64,000 nt of DNA, taken from the NCBI RefSeq assembly GCF_023053635.1, contig NC_086179.1:496501-560500 (forward strand), written 5' to 3'. The position numbers were made by a program, and so were the translations under genes. The notes under the pieces are model-generated. The model saw nothing but the letters and a program-made list of their open reading frames with translations, did not search any database and was not told where the DNA came from. Origin of the DNA: Elgaria multicarinata webbii (lineage: Eukaryota > Chordata > Lepidosauria > Squamata > Anguidae). Each line of letters opens with the position of its first letter. Positions within the stretch are counted from its first letter, which is position 1. Of this stretch, positions 61,001 to 64,000 are shown piece by piece.

Positions 61001-61835
61001 GACTGGGATTCTCCTCAGGGAACCAGGCGTTTGCTGCTGACCTTGTAATAAACGCTCCCTTAAAGGACGCCTGCTGTGCTCTGAAGGTGTTTCAGGCTCT
61101 CCCCAAGCAGCTCTGAGCGAGTTCACCGGGTGAAGACAAATCCCTGGAGGTGGAGGAGGCCACCAGTGGCTGCTAGTCCTGATGGCTCTGGGCCACCTCC
61201 TCCCGTGTCAGAGGCAGTGTGCCTCGTACTCTAGTGGCTGGGGAACATGGGTGCGAAGGTGCTGTTGCACTCTGGCCCTGCATGTGGGCTTCCTATTGGG
61301 TCGGCTGGTTGGACTAGGTGGACCCTTGGCCTGATCCAGCATCAGGGCTCTCCTGGGAGCTCCGGGGCAATTGGCTTGGGCACGGCTGCCCCCTCCTCCT
61401 GCCCTGGCCCTCGTCTAGTGGCCCCTTCCCCACCATGGTGTGTTGGCTTGGTTTTTTGATGGGCTCCTCTTTCCCACTGGTAACGAGCTTCCAAAGATGG
61501 TGTGAACAGCCAGCGACACAAGCCCGAGGGAGTGTGGCTTGGGAAGGTGACCTCCCCCCACCCCACCCGCATCACTGGGTGTGTGTGTCTGGGGCCAGTG
61601 CCTTGTTGGACTGTGGCTGGTGGGACGTGGTTGGCCCGGTGGTGCTGGTCTTGGTGCAGCAGTGTCCTCCAGCCGTGGTAGCAGGTCTTCACCTGTGGCC
61701 TCTGTTGCTTTTTGTTCTCAGGTGATGCAGGTGCTCAATGCCGACGCCATTGTGGTGAAGCTCAACTCCGGGGACTACAAAACGGTCCACCTGTCCAGCA
61801 TCCGCCCCCCTCGGCTGGAAAGCGAAGGCCCCCAG
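21703..61835 (+). CDS. SND1: SND1 / Tudor-SN (p100), first ten coding exons; gene continues past right edge
   Basis: SND1 is a nuclear and cytoplasmic RNA-binding nuclease. It is a RISC-associated factor, a transcriptional co-activator and a splicing and stress-granule protein. The family has four staphylococcal-nuclease-like domains plus a Tudor/SN5 module, about 910 residues. Ten exons with canonical phases total 1137 nt (379 codons). They start [21 protein letters not shown], then [42 protein letters not shown] and ENPRHFVD. Later blocks are [85 protein letters not shown] and [20 protein letters not shown]. This covers SN1 (about 13-160), SN2 (about 188-323) and the start of SN3. Compared with the human protein as remembered, the N-terminus is about five residues shorter and the rest is highly conserved. 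The gene lies divergent from PAX4, as in mammals. Intron 7 is GC-AG. Confidence 0.97.
22630..22735 (+). mobile_element. CR1-type tail fragment
   Basis: TGCACAGAGTGCTGGGCG followed by CTCGGTCTGATCCGGCACC and AGGGCTCTTC matches the 3' end of the CR1 subfamily at 38900-38990. G+C is raised near the CpG island. Confidence 0.55.
26275..26324 (+). repeat. (CCTG)n microsatellite, about 12 units
   Basis: CCTG is repeated without interruption for roughly 48 bp and is followed by TCTCTCTCTC. It lies in SND1 intron 1. Confidence 0.95.
26545..27021. mobile_element. Fold-back element: 191-bp near-perfect inverted repeats with 57-bp spacer and 14-bp flanking duplication
   Basis: Arms at 26582-26772 and 26830-27020 are reverse complements with about three mismatches. 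Both carry GACGTTTCGGATCTGCCGAT and CTTCTTCAGGAGCTGAT. The 14-mer CTGTCTTGAATGCC occurs just outside at 26531-26544 and 27022-27035, which looks like a target-site duplication. An extra 37 bp (CGTCAAAATGATGAGGG...) precedes the left arm inside the duplication. Inverted terminal copies with a duplication of this length suggest a Penelope-like retroelement or a retro-inserted dimer rather than a cut-and-paste MITE, but I cannot name the family. No coding capacity. Confidence 0.8.
27265..27414 (+). CDS. SND1: SND1 coding exon 2
   Basis: 150 nt in phase 0, CACCAG|GTT to GAG|GTCAGT. It encodes 50 residues ([16 protein letters not shown] ... PDSKDTPDE), the first strands of the SN1 OB-fold. Confidence 0.97.
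27415..29204 (+). other. SND1: SND1 intron 2
   Basis: A 1.8-kb intron that is notably AT-rich from 27700 to 28560. It contains one CR1 tail at 27482-27560. No gene or RNA is seen in the remainder. Confidence 0.9.
27482..27560 (-). mobile_element. CR1 3' tail (antisense)
   Basis: AATAGAATCATAGAATAGTA through CTGCTCAATGCAGGAATAGA is the last 75 bp of a CR1 in reverse, only about 65 bp downstream of the exon 2 donor. Confidence 0.85.
29205..29325 (+). CDS. SND1: SND1 coding exon 3
   Basis: 121 nt, TCCTCAG|CCC to AAAG|GTGAGA. It encodes [40 protein letters not shown] and leaves in phase 1. It belongs to SN1. Confidence 0.97.
29823..29977 (+). repeat. DIRS left inverted terminal repeat
   Basis: Bases 29851-29977 are the exact reverse complement of 35426-35552. 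The outermost 37 bp (29823-29859) are repeated in inverted form in the internal complementary region at 35214-35250. Confidence 0.93.
30197..32260 (+). CDS. DIRS capsid-like (gag) protein
   Basis: A frame of about 690 codons beginning [10 protein letters not shown], with another in-frame Met 14 codons earlier. It has a Cys-rich N-terminal zinc-binding-like stretch, a long Ser/Pro/Lys-rich middle and a Gln/Arg-rich C-terminus. This is the usual position and style of the first DIRS frame. It is part of the mobile element, not a host gene. Confidence 0.85.
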   Translation: MAIKAPFRKCVKCGAKLPPTDGHSLCVLCLGEGHIVEACHHCMSFTKQTRKNRADRLRSILWEKALRATEAPMDKTATDKPVSDRGTGTSVQARAIDRAQIPLTPGRSLASSAAKKISKKARTPKSSSEMEKKKKKKKKDTEKTSHGSPRLSESSRRQTTPPTVTAVSVSRHVSTPRPQSIPKKTVPTHPPSLSEGELRDSASAASLREPIRPQVPQDIIPLQPSPRRTPRRDWDRISQYSEPQTRQGYYDWDRYRPQRYYDQYPPEEYFAQPPPTSRICQLPLPPSSIHQSPARRHSRSSTPITAAATLPTQQVLVDPAQHQMQLVTVSSPEGNYPSDSDSVHSVVASVPSPNDAVHGEDPSSPSDDMVRFSDHMLRMARALGLDFEQADEPVIDPIYDVFQTKTTSTIAIPFPPALKQAAQLSWETPSVTQPTSKRLETLYRIQERDAGFLIKHPKPNSIVVESAQGQSQRAHSAPVDKEGRKLDLAGRKIYSAASLGIKASTYEATMARYQLFLWEKVGSLCDYLPEDKRDLARVFQSEASAIARQQLSTARHQVDCHSKSMMGAISLRRHAWLRSANLATETKSRIENMPFDGEGLFNSKTDETLDNIYKARSTAKKMGFSAPPAQYRPKRWSRPLMQQQYQQRPHYQGQQRQQQQQLQRKRPYQGRYQQDKRQPDFSKKQRV
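32346..34169 (+). CDS. DIRS reverse transcriptase-RNase H
   Basis: A 607-codon frame with RT blocks ([49 protein letters not shown]) followed by an RNase H domain ([31 protein letters not shown]). The RT is of the DIRS/Ty3-related kind. The start may be upstream of the first Met, since the family often expresses this frame by read-through. Confidence 0.92.
   Translation: MLTIINSGYAIELDALPPFSGVKVTTPSPPLLLEVQTLLAKGAISPVPTEEINQGFFSRYFTVPKKDGGLRPIMDLRQLNKFITPKKFRMTTVTSILQLLQKGVWFAVVDLKDAYFHISIRKSHQAYLRFSIGASQYQFTVLPFGLATAPRVFTKVMAVVCAHLRQKGIYIYPYLDDWLLVADSSEALQSDILTTLNLLDSLGLWINLEKSILTPQQRLDFIGVTLSSRDGRAYLPSTRAKTLQQLAIDTESRRKVSAWTVQRLLGLMAATTAVIRFARLRMRILQAWFLRTFDLRLNARRTYLSIPRQVRASLSWWFSMSTLLEGVPFQQDAPSVTITTDASLEGWGAHCSSLTSQGRWPRSQREHHINHLELLAVENAVKAFAQMIEGRNVLIATDNTTVVAYINRQGGTRSHPLNRSALRIWNWCIKRRTYLTAIHVAGKENVVADSLSRSFHVDHEWELDVEVRESLFRYWGRPVVDVFATEDNAICAKYCSRAGRGEQSLGDAFTRTWRGNLLYMFPPFPLLTRVIAKIQIDNSNCILITPWWPRQTWFSHALRLSRGDYIRLPSTPKLLSRHQGRVRHADLSTLKMTAWRIATTPPLEPES
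34172..35173 (+). CDS. DIRS tyrosine recombinase
   Basis: The C-terminal third of a long frame that overlaps the RT frame in another phase. It reads [21 protein letters not shown] (core-binding domain) and then a catalytic domain with an ARRASEL arginine region, HSTRAV and a tyrosine in KHYSLD near the end. This enzyme replaces the DDE integrase of LTR elements. Overlap of the RT and recombinase frames is known in DIRS elements. The true N-terminus is not certain. Confidence 0.9.
   Translation: MDHIILAALKPSTRKSYAAKWRRFQNFALEKNQTPESCHLSLILNYLLTLFQQGLKLTSIRVHLAAITSFHRGIDGFTPFTHPTTKKFLKGLKNTIPTVKSIVPPWSLSVVLQALTRKPFEPMASTDLRLLTLKTVFLVAITSARRASELKALRIDVPYTIFHKDKVVLRTDPAFLPKVVSSFHLSQHITLPAFFPNPSTPLESSLHTLDVRRALAFYKDRTDNFRKTKQLFICYGEPFKGLPVSCQRLSRWIVEAIELAYSISKIELVKPVTAHSTRAVSTSVAFTRGVPLAEVCRAATWSTPSTFVKHYSLDTRARQDCSFGRTVLSEIFR
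35214..35308 (+). repeat. DIRS internal complementary region
   Basis: The first 37 bp (35214-35250) are the reverse complement of the left outer end (29823-29859). The last 63 bp (35246-35308) are the reverse complement of the right outer end (35551-35613). The two pieces share AAGAA in the middle. This layout is the DIRS-1 hallmark that lets a complete copy be rebuilt through a circle. Confidence 0.92.
35426..35613 (+). repeat. DIRS right inverted terminal repeat
   Basis: Bases 35426-35552 mirror the left repeat exactly. The outer 61 bp are a related but longer version of the left end, as is usual for the unequal ends of DIRS elements. Confidence 0.92.
36348..36380 (+). repeat. (TG)n microsatellite, about 16 units
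   Basis: Uninterrupted TG dinucleotides in SND1 intron 3, about 730 bp beyond the DIRS element. Confidence 0.95.
36710..36765 (-). mobile_element. CR1-type tail fragment (antisense)
   Basis: AGAAATGCCGTGCTGGATCA and GACCAAGGGTCCATCTAGAC is the reversed CR1-like tail also seen at 41388 and 58290. Confidence 0.6.
37746..37855. repeat. Fold-back repeat, copy 1
   Basis: The left part (GCCCTCCTGGTGTGTTGGAC, TGCAGCCCCCAT) is an imperfect reverse complement of the right part (ATGGGAGTTACGATCCAATG, CATCTGGAGGACACC). It ends GGTTGGGGAAGG. It is the same family as 40651-40773 and looks like a small non-autonomous DNA element; no clear target duplication was found. Confidence 0.6.
38225..38990 (+). 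mobile_element. CR1 LINE 3' end (diverged subfamily)
   Basis: Reads as the C-terminal part of CR1 ORF2: [38 protein letters not shown] and [33 protein letters not shown]. The subfamily 3' tail TGGACTAGATGGACCTTGG follows. 5'-truncated, with a few frame changes. Confidence 0.85.
40651..40773. repeat. Fold-back repeat, copy 2
   Basis: CAACCTGGTGCCCTCCGGTG on the left mirrors ATCTGGAGGGCCACAGGTTG on the right. The centre is GACCATTGGCCATGCTGAC. It belongs to the same family as 37746-37855. Confidence 0.6.
41336..41372 (+). repeat. (CTG)n trinucleotide repeat, about 12 units
   Basis: Perfect CTG units lie in SND1 intron 3, about 480 bp before exon 4. They are intronic, so the poly-Gln/Leu/Cys frames here are not coding. 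Confidence 0.95.
41388..41560 (-). mobile_element. CR1-type tail (antisense)
   Basis: AGTAAGAACATCAGCAGAGC, CCCAGGGTCCATCTAGTCCA and CACCCATGTTCCCCAGCAAC are the reversed end of the CR1 subfamily represented at 38870-38980. Confidence 0.65.
41850..41928 (+). CDS. SND1: SND1 coding exon 4
   Basis: 79 nt, TTGCAG|ACA to AATAA|GTACGT. It encodes [26 protein letters not shown], the end of the SN1 barrel and helix. The exon is the partner of the exon 3 phase-1 break and leaves in phase 2. Confidence 0.96.
42055..42088 (+). repeat. (TG)n microsatellite
   Basis: About 16 TG units, 127 bp downstream of the exon 4 donor. Confidence 0.95.
42446..42485 (+). repeat. (TG)n-(GA)n compound microsatellite
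   Basis: About 13 TG units run directly into about six GA units and a G run. Confidence 0.95.
42600..43620 (+). mobile_element. CR1 LINE 3' half, split by a second CR1
   Basis: The frames read [17 protein letters not shown] and [18 protein letters not shown], then [29 protein letters not shown]. The end of ORF2 and the TGGACTAGATGGATCCTTG tail follow. Its text is interrupted at about 43396-43492. Confidence 0.85.
43396..43492 (-). mobile_element. CR1 3' tail nested in the older CR1
   Basis: GTAGAATCCTAGAAGAGCAG to CAAAGCATCCCTGACAGATG is an antisense tail of the younger CR1 subfamily, lying within the 3' tail of the older one. Confidence 0.75.
43684..43844 (+). CDS. SND1: SND1 coding exon 5
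   Basis: 161 nt, CCCCCAG|CCC to AACG|GTGAGT. It encodes [54 protein letters not shown], the SN1 C-terminal helix and the linker to SN2. Confidence 0.97.
44059..44150 (+). CDS. SND1: SND1 coding exon 6
   Basis: 92 nt, CGTGCAG|CCA to AAG|GTGAGC. It encodes [31 protein letters not shown], the first strands of SN2. The preceding intron 5 is only 214 bp and holds nothing else. Confidence 0.97.
44151..45251 (+). other. SND1: SND1 intron 6
   Basis: A 1.1-kb GC-rich intron with CCT/CTC tracts near 44720-44750 and a (CCG)n-like run at 45177-45192. No repeat family or gene is recognised. Confidence 0.9.
45252..45410 (+). CDS. SND1: SND1 coding exon 7
   Basis: 159 nt in phase 0, TATTCCAG|TGC to CATCCG|GCAAGT. 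It encodes [53 protein letters not shown]. The donor is GC rather than GT. Reading on to the next GT would break the frame, and the protein join [15 protein letters not shown] matches the human protein as I remember it. Confidence 0.96.
45411..46320 (+). other. SND1: SND1 intron 7, GC-AG type
   Basis: 910 bp, beginning GCAAGT and ending CCTCCCTCAG. A GC donor with a good AAGT remainder and strong acceptor is the usual form of the rare U2-type GC-AG introns. It is otherwise GC-rich unique sequence. Confidence 0.9.
46321..46427 (+). CDS. SND1: SND1 coding exon 8
   Basis: 107 nt, CCCTCAG|AAT to GAAAG|GTGCTC. It encodes [35 protein letters not shown] and the start of the next Arg, completing most of SN2. 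Confidence 0.97.
46428..47934 (+). other. SND1: SND1 intron 8
   Basis: A 1.5-kb intron with a CR1 tail at 46599-46745. The remainder, including 46746-47930, is mixed sequence in which nothing is recognised. Confidence 0.9.
46599..46745 (-). mobile_element. CR1 3' tail (antisense)
   Basis: ATAGAATCATAGAATAGCAG through GCATCCCTGACAGAGGGTTG to GTGTGGGAGAGCCCAC is a clean 145-bp end of the younger CR1 subfamily. Confidence 0.85.
47935..48025 (+). CDS. SND1: SND1 coding exon 9
   Basis: 91 nt, ACCCCAG|GTA to AAG|GTAGGC. It completes Arg and encodes [30 protein letters not shown], the end of SN2 and the linker to SN3. Confidence 0.97.
49330..49790 (-). mobile_element. L2-like LINE 3' end (antisense)
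   Basis: AAGGTGGCTTGCAGGATAAA and a run of AATACAATCTCAACC mark the tail. TCAAGGGCAGCCCCAAGTAG reversed encodes the LGLPLK stretch of the L2-like C-terminus. It is decayed. Confidence 0.65.
53005..54035 (+). mobile_element. CR1 LINE, 1-kb 3' end, relatively well kept
   Basis: Frames read [96 protein letters not shown] and [24 protein letters not shown]. The last part reads [26 protein letters not shown]. It ends GCTATTCTATGATTCT. A few small breaks divide ORF2. The catalytic FADD motif reads FPDD. Confidence 0.9.
54670..54770 (-). mobile_element. LINE/SINE tail fragment
   Basis: TTTTATTTCTATCCCACCTC followed by TCAAGGTGGCTAACAATAAT and A-rich text resembles antisense ends of L2-like elements or their SINE partners. 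Short and diverged. Confidence 0.4.
55036..55090 (+). repeat. (TG)n microsatellite, about 27 units
   Basis: The longest simple repeat in the window, pure TG for about 55 bp, in SND1 intron 9. Confidence 0.95.
55800..56345 (-). mobile_element. CR1 LINE internal 3' segment (antisense)
   Basis: The minus frame reads [58 protein letters not shown], then [27 protein letters not shown]. Both the 5' part and the last 300 bp with the 3' tail are missing, so it was trimmed after insertion. Confidence 0.9.
56898..57135 (+). mobile_element. tRNA-derived SINE, MIR/CORE-like
   Basis: The head has a tRNA-like A box (GTGTGGTGGCTGAAGTGTTG) and a degenerate B box (CAAATTCTAGTCC). It is followed by CTTTGGGCCAGTCACAGAG, AGGGTTGTTGTGAGGATAAA and a tail GTGGGATATAAATGAAATAA. 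An antisense sister is at 17235-17400. Confidence 0.8.
58290..58500 (-). mobile_element. CR1-type tail (antisense)
   Basis: AAGGTAAGAACATCGGAAGG, GACCCAGGGTCCATCTAGTC, CACCCATGTTCCCCAGCAAC and GCCTCGGATACTGGAGATAG are the reversed tail of the subfamily at 38870-38980. Confidence 0.75.
58756..58840 (-). mobile_element. CR1 3' tail (antisense)
   Basis: GAATCCTAGAATAGCAGAGT through CTCAATGCAGGAAGCCACCC is an 85-bp 3' end. Confidence 0.85.
60480..60845 (-). mobile_element. L2-like LINE 3' fragment (antisense)
   Basis: TTTTATCCCGCCTTTCTATC, a run of AACCTTAAAACGCGC and CCTCTTACAGGCCAGAGGCT run in the same order as the antisense element at 9089-9596. It ends with GAAGGCTTTTAAGG. Heavily diverged. 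Confidence 0.5.
61135..61345 (+). mobile_element. CR1-type LINE tail
   Basis: GAGGTGGAGGAGGCCACCAG, TGCTAGTCCTGATGGCTCTG and GACTAGGTGGACCCTTGGCC match the 3' end at 38770-38980. Confidence 0.7.
61722..61835 (+). CDS. SND1: SND1 coding exon 10 (last in window)
   Basis: 114 nt in phase 0, TTCTCAG|GTG to CAG|GTAAGG. It encodes [38 protein letters not shown], the opening strands of SN3. The following exon (DKNKKLRPLYDIPYM in human) is beyond 64000. Confidence 0.97.
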
Positions 61836-62709
61836 GTAAGGCGTGCTCGTTGGAGGGCCACACTTTTGTGCGTCTGTGTGCGCGTGGGGGAGCCGTTGGC
61901 TGGTTCAGAATCTGCTCCGTTGAGCGTCACTCCCTGGGCAGAGTGCCAAGGTCAGGGCTCTCGCAGTGGCTGCCCCGTTCCCGCGTGGTTGGAGGGGCTC
62001 ATCCTGACGGTCTGTGCTGATGCTGGTTTTGCAAAGAGCTGCAGGGCTTGGGGGCAGACCTCCGGCCACGTCCCGCAAGACGTCGTTTTGCCGGCCTCTT
62101 CCTCTCGGTCGCTCTCCTACTCCACCCTTCGCTCCTTTCCTGGGGGTTGCCCACGAAGAAGCCTTGAAATGGCGGCCTTCTGCTCCAACGGGAAAAGGGT
62201 GCTGGGCTTTGCATGGTTGGCCTCGGGTGCTGGGCGGCTGCAGTTGTCTCTTTCCTTAAGTCAGCTTGGAGGGGCCACGAGGCCGGGGGCATTCCTACCT
62301 TTCCTGCTGAGGAGGTGTGAGCAGAAGCCGGGCCTCAAGGAGCGGTGGGAAGGGGGGGAGGCTTGTGAAGCGCTAGCCGCTTTGGAAGACAGGAAGAGCT
62401 GGACTCTACGCCTTAGCAGTGGGCATGGCTGGGTGTGGTCGCCTGGGGCGGCCCAGTGTCCGTTCCCTTTAGTCTGCTGGAACTTGAACTTTTTAGGAAG
62501 CGCGTTCTGGCTCCCCAGCTGGAAGGAAGGAAGAATCGATCTCTTGGCTGCCAGTCCTTGTCTTGGGACTGTTGTTCTGGCTTCTCTTGGCAAAACAGCT
62601 GTCGGGGTGGAAATGGTTCAGCACCAAGGACAGCATCAGGGAGCTCTTGAGCTGCAGAGTTGTATGTAAAAGCAGACGTTAAGCCCACGCTCTTAAGCGT
62701 TTTGATGCG

Positions 62710-62885
62710 GGGACTTGGAAGCAGAGGCCACTTGCTTTGCATGCAGAAAGTCCCCAGGTCCAGTACTGGAAAATGTTCTGCCTGAAACCCTGGAGAACCG
62801 TTGCTGCCAGTCAGTGATGACGATAGTGGACGAGAGGGACCCGGGGCCCGGCTCCCTCTCAGGCAGCTTCTGACGTTCCTAAATC
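62710..62885 (+). mobile_element. tRNA-Ala-like SINE
   Basis: CCACTTGCTTTGCATGCAGA and GTCCCCAGGTCCAGTACTGG follow the anticodon-arm to T-arm order of a tRNA-Ala(TGC), with a degenerate B box. A SINE body with CCTGAAACCCTGGAGAACCG and CTGCCAGTCAGTGATGACGA follows. The acceptor stem is lost and it is not a functional tRNA. Confidence 0.65.
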
Positions 62886-63722
62886 ATGGATGTAGAGCCA
62901 GGCAACGAATCTGGGGTTCTTCCATGTTTCTTTTGTCCAGCTCCTTGTTTATTTCACATATTTAGTTGTGGCTCTTCAACCTGTAAAGCACCCGTCAGTA
63001 GTTAAACATAAATAAATTATGCATAAAAAGCCCTCTCCGGCAGCTTGAGCAGCAAGCCGTGGCCAGAAGCCTGGCAGGAGGAGGGCCGGTACTTTTCACC
63101 AATTGTGTAAAATCAAGAGCAGGAGCCTCTGCAGGGAGACGGTTCTTACTCTCTGGGCTGCTTTGGGTATCCGGATTCCATCCCCTCTCAGAAGGGAAGA
63201 TTCCTGAAGTGGGATCTCTTCCCAAGGCCTCAGTGGACGGGAGAAGAGGCGTCCCCAAGGCTCCACGGCACTTCTCAGTCTGGGGACGGAAGGCTCCTAG
63301 CCAGTGTTTCTGTCGATTCTATGGATTTTGAGGGGATCATTGTGTGTTTTTATTTCTGTGAAAAGCTCCTTTAAATACTTCCTAGCAAGGCAAGGTTAGG
63401 CCTTCTGATAATAAGCAGAAATGGTTCTTTTTGCAGACGCTGTTTCAGGGCTGTGTGGGCTTGGGTGGGGGCTTCATAACAACTTCTGGGTGTCCTGAAG
63501 GGAGTTGTGGTCCGACGTCTGCTTTGCTTCCAGCCTCACGGTGCCCCAAACTGCCCCCCGGTGTGAATCTCCACATCGTTCAGCGCATTTATTTTTTTTA
63601 GACGGTGAGGCGATGATACCTGTGTTTAATCCTACTTGGAGTAGATTTGAAAGGTTTAGAAATCTGAGCTCCTGCTAGCACCTTATTAGCCCACGTTAAC
63701 ACACAGTTCTTGTGGTATACGC

Positions 63723-63987
63723 CAGCGGTCCCCAACCTTTTTGGCGCCAGGGACCGGTTTCGTGGAAGACAATTTTTCCATGGACTGGGGTGGGGTGGGT
63801 TGAGGGGATGGTTTCGGGAAGCCCCCCCACTCCAGCGTCCTGGCTTTGCTTCGGCTGGGCAGGCGAGATGGCGCCCCGCGCCCAGGTACGCTGGGGTGGG
63901 GGTGTGAAAGCAGCTCACCTGTGCGGCGCGGTTCCTAACAGGCCACAGACAGGTACCGGTCCGTGGCCCAGGGGTTGGGGACCCCTG
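63723..63987. mobile_element. Non-autonomous hAT DNA transposon with perfect 8-bp target duplication
   Basis: The ends CAGCGGTCCCCAACC and GGTTGGGGACCCCTG are terminal inverted repeats beginning CAG and ending CTG. GTATACGC lies directly outside on both sides (63715-63722 and 63988-63995). The inner text (AGGGACCGGTTTCGTGGAAG, ACAGGTACCGGTCCGTGGCC) is a well-known vertebrate hAT end. At 265 bp it has no transposase. It sits in SND1 intron 10. Confidence 0.9.
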
Positions 63988-64000
63988 GTATACGCAACCC

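Larger units (their letters stand above)
48026..61721 (+). other. SND1: SND1 intron 9
   Basis: A 13.7-kb intron. Repeats inside are listed separately (49330, 53005, 55036, 55800, 56898, 58290, 58756, 60480, 61135). The stretches 48030-49320, 49800-53000, 54040-54660, 57140-58280 and 58850-60475 are GC-rich mixed sequence with many open frames but no domain, conserved block or RNA gene that I recognise. A GGAT run lies at 49196-49216. Confidence 0.88.
61836..64000 (+). other. SND1: SND1 intron 10 (partial)
   Basis: At least 2.1 kb, running out of the window. It contains a tRNA-derived SINE (62710) and a hAT element (63723). 61840-62700 and 62890-63720 are mixed sequence with no gene recognised. 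Confidence 0.88.

Noticed and set aside
48026-61721. A nested gene such as LRRC4, which lies within SND1 in mammals
   Set aside because: No leucine-rich repeat coding sequence was seen in intron 9 or any other intron here; in mammals it lies in a later intron.
62710-62885. Genuine tRNA-Ala gene
   Set aside because: Only the anticodon and T arms are tRNA-like. The acceptor stem is absent and a SINE body follows.

Overview
This is vertebrate nuclear DNA, most likely from a squamate reptile. Two syntenic host genes lie head to head. On the minus strand at the left edge is the start of PAX4 (paired-domain exons, 1950-2496). On the plus strand are the first ten coding exons of SND1 (Tudor-SN/p100), from the ATG at 21703 to the end of exon 10 at 61835. 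Most other DNA is introns and interspersed repeats: many CR1-type LINEs, L2-like LINEs, tRNA-derived SINEs, a DIRS-type tyrosine-recombinase retrotransposon, a hAT element and fold-back repeats. That repeat mix, with CR1 tails ending in ATTCTATG repeats, suggests a reptile. Placement among squamates is inference from repeat style and was not tested by a search.

Layout. 1-1950: PAX4 intron or downstream sequence filled with repeats. 1950-2496: two PAX4 exons. 4.6-7.85 kb: a 3-kb CpG-rich block with no recognisable protein, holding a small AT-rich cluster that resembles a pancreatic enhancer. 7.9-20.9 kb: stacked and nested CR1 and L2-like LINEs, one with a long uninterrupted endonuclease-RT frame, and a possible old LTR. 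21.0-22.3 kb: SND1 CpG-island promoter and exon 1. 22-64 kb: the SND1 gene body. Its exons join in frame to 379 codons, covering the SN1 and SN2 nuclease-like domains and the start of SN3. The remaining SN3, SN4 and Tudor exons lie beyond the right edge.

Intron 3 (12.5 kb) carries a DIRS element that looks whole (29823-35613): capsid-like, RT-RNase H and tyrosine-recombinase frames, perfect 127-bp inverted terminal repeats, and an internal region complementary to both outer ends. Intron 1 carries a 191-bp-arm near-perfect palindrome flanked by a 14-bp direct repeat. The window ends in a 265-bp hAT element with a perfect 8-bp target duplication. SND1 intron 7 uses a GC-AG splice pair. I found no operon, CRISPR array or microbial system. 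All calls come from reading the sequence and remembered family features; no database search was run.
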